From assembly GCA_017382555.1 (NCBI GenBank), contig JAFOAB010000236.1, forward strand, positions 1 to 7,897: a stretch of 7,897 bases of DNA, given 5' to 3'. Below the pieces are notes generated by a model that did no database searches, had not been told where the DNA came from, and saw only the letters and a list, made by a program, of their open reading frames with translations. This DNA is from Clostridia bacterium (GTDB taxonomy: Bacteria; Bacillota; Clostridia; Oscillospirales; CAG-272). The translations under genes were made by a program, and so were the position numbers. Of this stretch, positions 6,139-7,897 are shown in pieces; position 1 is the first letter of the stretch, and the number at the start of each line of letters is the position of its first letter.

Positions 6139-6969
6139 ATGCAAAAGGTACTTATGAGAGAGGATGCCGAGCTTGCGCGCGAGGCGCTTGGAGATGAGGT
6201 ACTCAACTACGTATGCAGCGAGGAATGCGAGACCTTCGAAAGCCATACGGGGCTAAACATAATCGCCTTTGATTGGTACGATACCGATGCACCCGATACT
6301 CCCCAGGCAAAGATGACGCTTTGCGTGGATAAGAACAACCTCATCATCTTCTGCGAGGATGAAAGAGCCTACAAGGCAGCCTCAGCGTGCCTTATAGGTG
6401 CGCAAACGACGGAAAGGGCGCTTTGTGCCTTTTTCAGCCGTCTCATCCGCTCCGATATGGCGTATCTTGAAAGGATTGAATGCCGCATCAACGCCACCGA
6501 GGAGAGGCTGATGAAGTACTCCGACAGCGAGTGTCTTATCGAGATACTTGATTACCGATACGAGCTGTTCGATCTAAAGCGCTATTACCGCCAGCTTGTT
6601 TCCGTTTTTGAATGCTGTGAGGAAAACGATAACGTCATTTTTACGGACGAGGCGATAAGATACTTTTCCGTGCTTGCGAACCGCGCAAACAGACTGCTTG
6701 ACAGAACTGTGAGCCTCAGGGATTACGTTTCCCAAGCGCGTGAGGCCTATCAATCGCAAATCGAAATAGAGCAAAACAAGCTGATGCGTATCTTCACCGT
6801 CATCGCCGCGGTATTTCTTCCGCTCACCCTACTTGTCGGATGGTACGGAATGAACTTCAAGTTTATGCCGGAGCTTAATTACCGATATTCGTACTATATA
6901 TTCATTGCCGTTTGCGCGGCGATCGTTGCCATACTGATTGCCATATTCAAAAAAAGGAAGTGGTTTTAA
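6139..6969 (+). CDS. corA: CorA-type magnesium channel/transporter
   Basis: This is a 276-residue inner-membrane divalent cation channel of the CorA/MIT family, expected to work as a pentamer taking up Mg2+. The N-terminal part is the cytoplasmic domain, followed by long charged helices (about 100-215, including the stalk helix before the membrane). Two membrane segments follow at about 218-236 and 254-270. The family signature YGMNF (236-240) sits at the end of the first segment, and the loop contains MPEL (243-246), as in true Mg2+ CorA proteins. The protein ends in a basic KKRKWF tail, also typical. The start at 6139 is preceded by GGGGG (6129-6133); an ATG at 6154 with AAGG before it is an alternative. 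The stop TAA overlaps the next start codon by one base. It is somewhat shorter than E. coli CorA, but within the range of the family. Confidence 0.93.
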   Translation: MQKVLMREDAELAREALGDEVLNYVCSEECETFESHTGLNIIAFDWYDTDAPDTPQAKMTLCVDKNNLIIFCEDERAYKAASACLIGAQTTERALCAFFSRLIRSDMAYLERIECRINATEERLMKYSDSECLIEILDYRYELFDLKRYYRQLVSVFECCEENDNVIFTDEAIRYFSVLANRANRLLDRTVSLRDYVSQAREAYQSQIEIEQNKLMRIFTVIAAVFLPLTLLVGWYGMNFKFMPELNYRYSYYIFIAVCAAIVAILIAIFKKRKWF

Positions 6970-7391
6970 TGGAAAAGATTATCGTAAGTGCCTGCCTTTT
7001 GGGTGAGGCTTGCCGCTATGACGGCAAAAGCAAGCCGTGCGAAAAGGTTATCGCACTTGCCGAAAAATACGAGCTTATCCCCGTTTGCCCCGAGGTTGCG
7101 GGCGGACTTAGCACGCCTCGCGCCCCCTCCGAAATGCAAAAGGACGGACGCTTTATAAATTCCGAGGGCGCGGACGTGACCGAAAATTACCGTAAGGGTG
7201 CACAAAGCACCCTACATACAGCAATCGAAAACGGATGCAAGCTTGCCGTTTTAAAGGAAAAAAGCCCGTCCTGCGGCGTCCATTGCCGCTATGACGGAAG
7301 CTTTACGCGCACACTTGTACCCGAAAGCGGCATTACCGCTTCCCTCCTTCGCGAAAACGGAATAACCGTTCTCTCGGAAGATGATTTGTAA
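6969..7391 (+). CDS. DUF523 family protein, TudS-like Fe-S thiouracil desulfidase
   Basis: This is a 140-residue complete single-domain DUF523 (YbbK-like) protein. The three cysteines conserved in the family are present: C9 (in VSACLLG), C40 (in PVCPEVAGG) and C102 (in SPSCG). In the characterised member TudS, three such cysteines hold a [4Fe-4S] cluster with one open iron site that removes sulfur from 2-thiouracil. Whether this protein has that activity is inferred from family only. Other family landmarks are CRYDG (15-19) and LSTPR (47-51). The ATG at 6969 overlaps the corA stop (TAATG), with AGGAAG upstream inside corA, so the two are cotranscribed and probably translationally coupled. An earlier in-frame ATG at 6912 lies inside corA and is not used. 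There is no obvious link to Mg2+ transport. Confidence 0.9.
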   Translation: MEKIIVSACLLGEACRYDGKSKPCEKVIALAEKYELIPVCPEVAGGLSTPRAPSEMQKDGRFINSEGADVTENYRKGAQSTLHTAIENGCKLAVLKEKSPSCGVHCRYDGSFTRTLVPESGITASLLRENGITVLSEDDL

Positions 7392-7465
7392 AAAACAATT
7401 CAACACGGAATAATTTAACGCATCGGCAATGACATAAAGGTTTTATGATTTCTAAAGCAATAAGA

Positions 7466-7497
7466 AAAAAGCCTTCTCCTGTGGGAGAAGGCTTTTT
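7466..7497. terminator. Bidirectional intrinsic terminator
   Basis: A 9-base-pair G+C-rich stem, GCCTTCTCC (7471-7479) with GGAGAAGGC (7484-7492), has a 4-base loop, an A5 run before it and a T5 run after. It therefore works as a Rho-independent terminator on either strand. It ends the corA-DUF523 transcript and also the gene arriving from the right on the minus strand. Confidence 0.9.
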
Positions 7498-7504
7498 GTT
7501 AGCT

Positions 7505-7897
7505 TTAGTTCAGAGCGCTTGCGTCCTTATACTTGTTTACTCTCGTCATACGGTCGATAACGGTAAGACGGAATACGTTGACCCAAGAAACGAGCCAATC
7601 GTTGAGGTGGCCGCGCTCGTTGGGATCCTTTCTGTGGCCCCAACGCGCCTGATAGAATGCCTCGTTCTGCGAGCCAATAGGACGCTTTCTGCCGTGGAAA
7701 ATGCGATTCTCCTCGGTTGCGATGCACTGCGTGCAGTTGTACCAGCTCATAATAGCGCGCTTGCGCCATCTGTCATCACCGGTGTAATCGGCAAGACGGA
7801 GCCACTCACAGCACATAAGCTCGCCCCACTGGTCAAGTGCGGGGTGCTGTACGGAAACGTAGGTGGAGCCTGCGGTATAATATCCGTACTGCGTAAA
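7505..7897 (-). CDS. C-terminal end of a large protein, possibly a carbohydrate-active enzyme (partial)
   Basis: The frame is open from the window edge to a TAA at 7505-7507, giving at least 130 residues of a protein whose start lies outside. The visible part is soluble, aromatic-rich and mostly helical, with motifs such as YGYYTAGSTY, HPALDQWGELMCCEWLRLADYTGDDRW and GHLNDWLVSWVN. Paired helices with Trp, Asp and Gly turns like these resemble the end of an alpha/alpha-barrel glycoside hydrolase or related polysaccharide enzyme. I cannot name a family, so treat this as a guess. An internal ATG at 7816 is not the true start, because the same protein style continues before it without a stop. It ends 8 bases from the shared terminator. 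Confidence 0.7.
   Translation of the reverse strand, partial: FTQYGYYTAGSTYVSVQHPALDQWGELMCCEWLRLADYTGDDRWRKRAIMSWYNCTQCIATEENRIFHGRKRPIGSQNEAFYQARWGHRKDPNERGHLNDWLVSWVNVFRLTVIDRMTRVNKYKDASALN

Noticed and set aside
1..7897. CRISPR arrays, insertion sequences, tRNA or rRNA genes, phage genes
   Set aside because: No spaced direct repeats, transposase motifs, cloverleaf-like sequences or rRNA-like stretches were seen on reading both strands.

Overview
The window looks like chromosome of an anaerobic, fermentative Firmicute of class Clostridia, probably an uncultured gut or rumen lineage. This rests on two [FeFe]-hydrogenase-type proteins, strong GGAGG ribosome binding sites, a SpoIIE-type phosphatase and a Clostridia-style Rex operator. 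No species can be named, and no phage, IS element, CRISPR array, tRNA or rRNA was seen.

Left half (96-4891, minus strand): five tightly coupled genes form one operon, transcribed right to left. In order these are two small thioredoxin-fold [2Fe-2S] ferredoxins (4649-4891 and 4386-4649), a PAS-containing hydrogenase-like sensor (HydS type, 2702-4381), a SpoIIE/PP2C-family phosphatase with an unexplained C-terminal half (1537-2709), and a ferredoxin-type group B-like [FeFe] hydrogenase (96-1526). Junctions are a 1-base overlap, a 4-base gap, an 8-base overlap and a 10-base gap. The only good promoter lies at 4996-5024. Its -10 box sits inside a near-perfect Rex operator (4988-5005), nested in a longer perfect inverted repeat. 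The simplest model is NADH/NAD+-controlled transcription by Rex, plus H2 or redox sensing by HydS passed to the phosphatase. No H-cluster maturases (HydE/F/G) and no partner kinase are present here.

Middle (5064-6969): a LysR-family regulator (minus) is divergent from a CorA-type Mg2+ channel (plus). The gap of about 160 bases holds a promoter for each. The corA stop overlaps the start of a DUF523/TudS-like Fe-S protein gene (6969-7391), so those two form a small operon.

Right end (7392-7897): an A-tract/T-tract hairpin at 7466-7497 can terminate transcription from both sides. Beyond it, on the minus strand, is the C-terminal end of a larger protein cut by the window edge, possibly an alpha/alpha-barrel carbohydrate enzyme.
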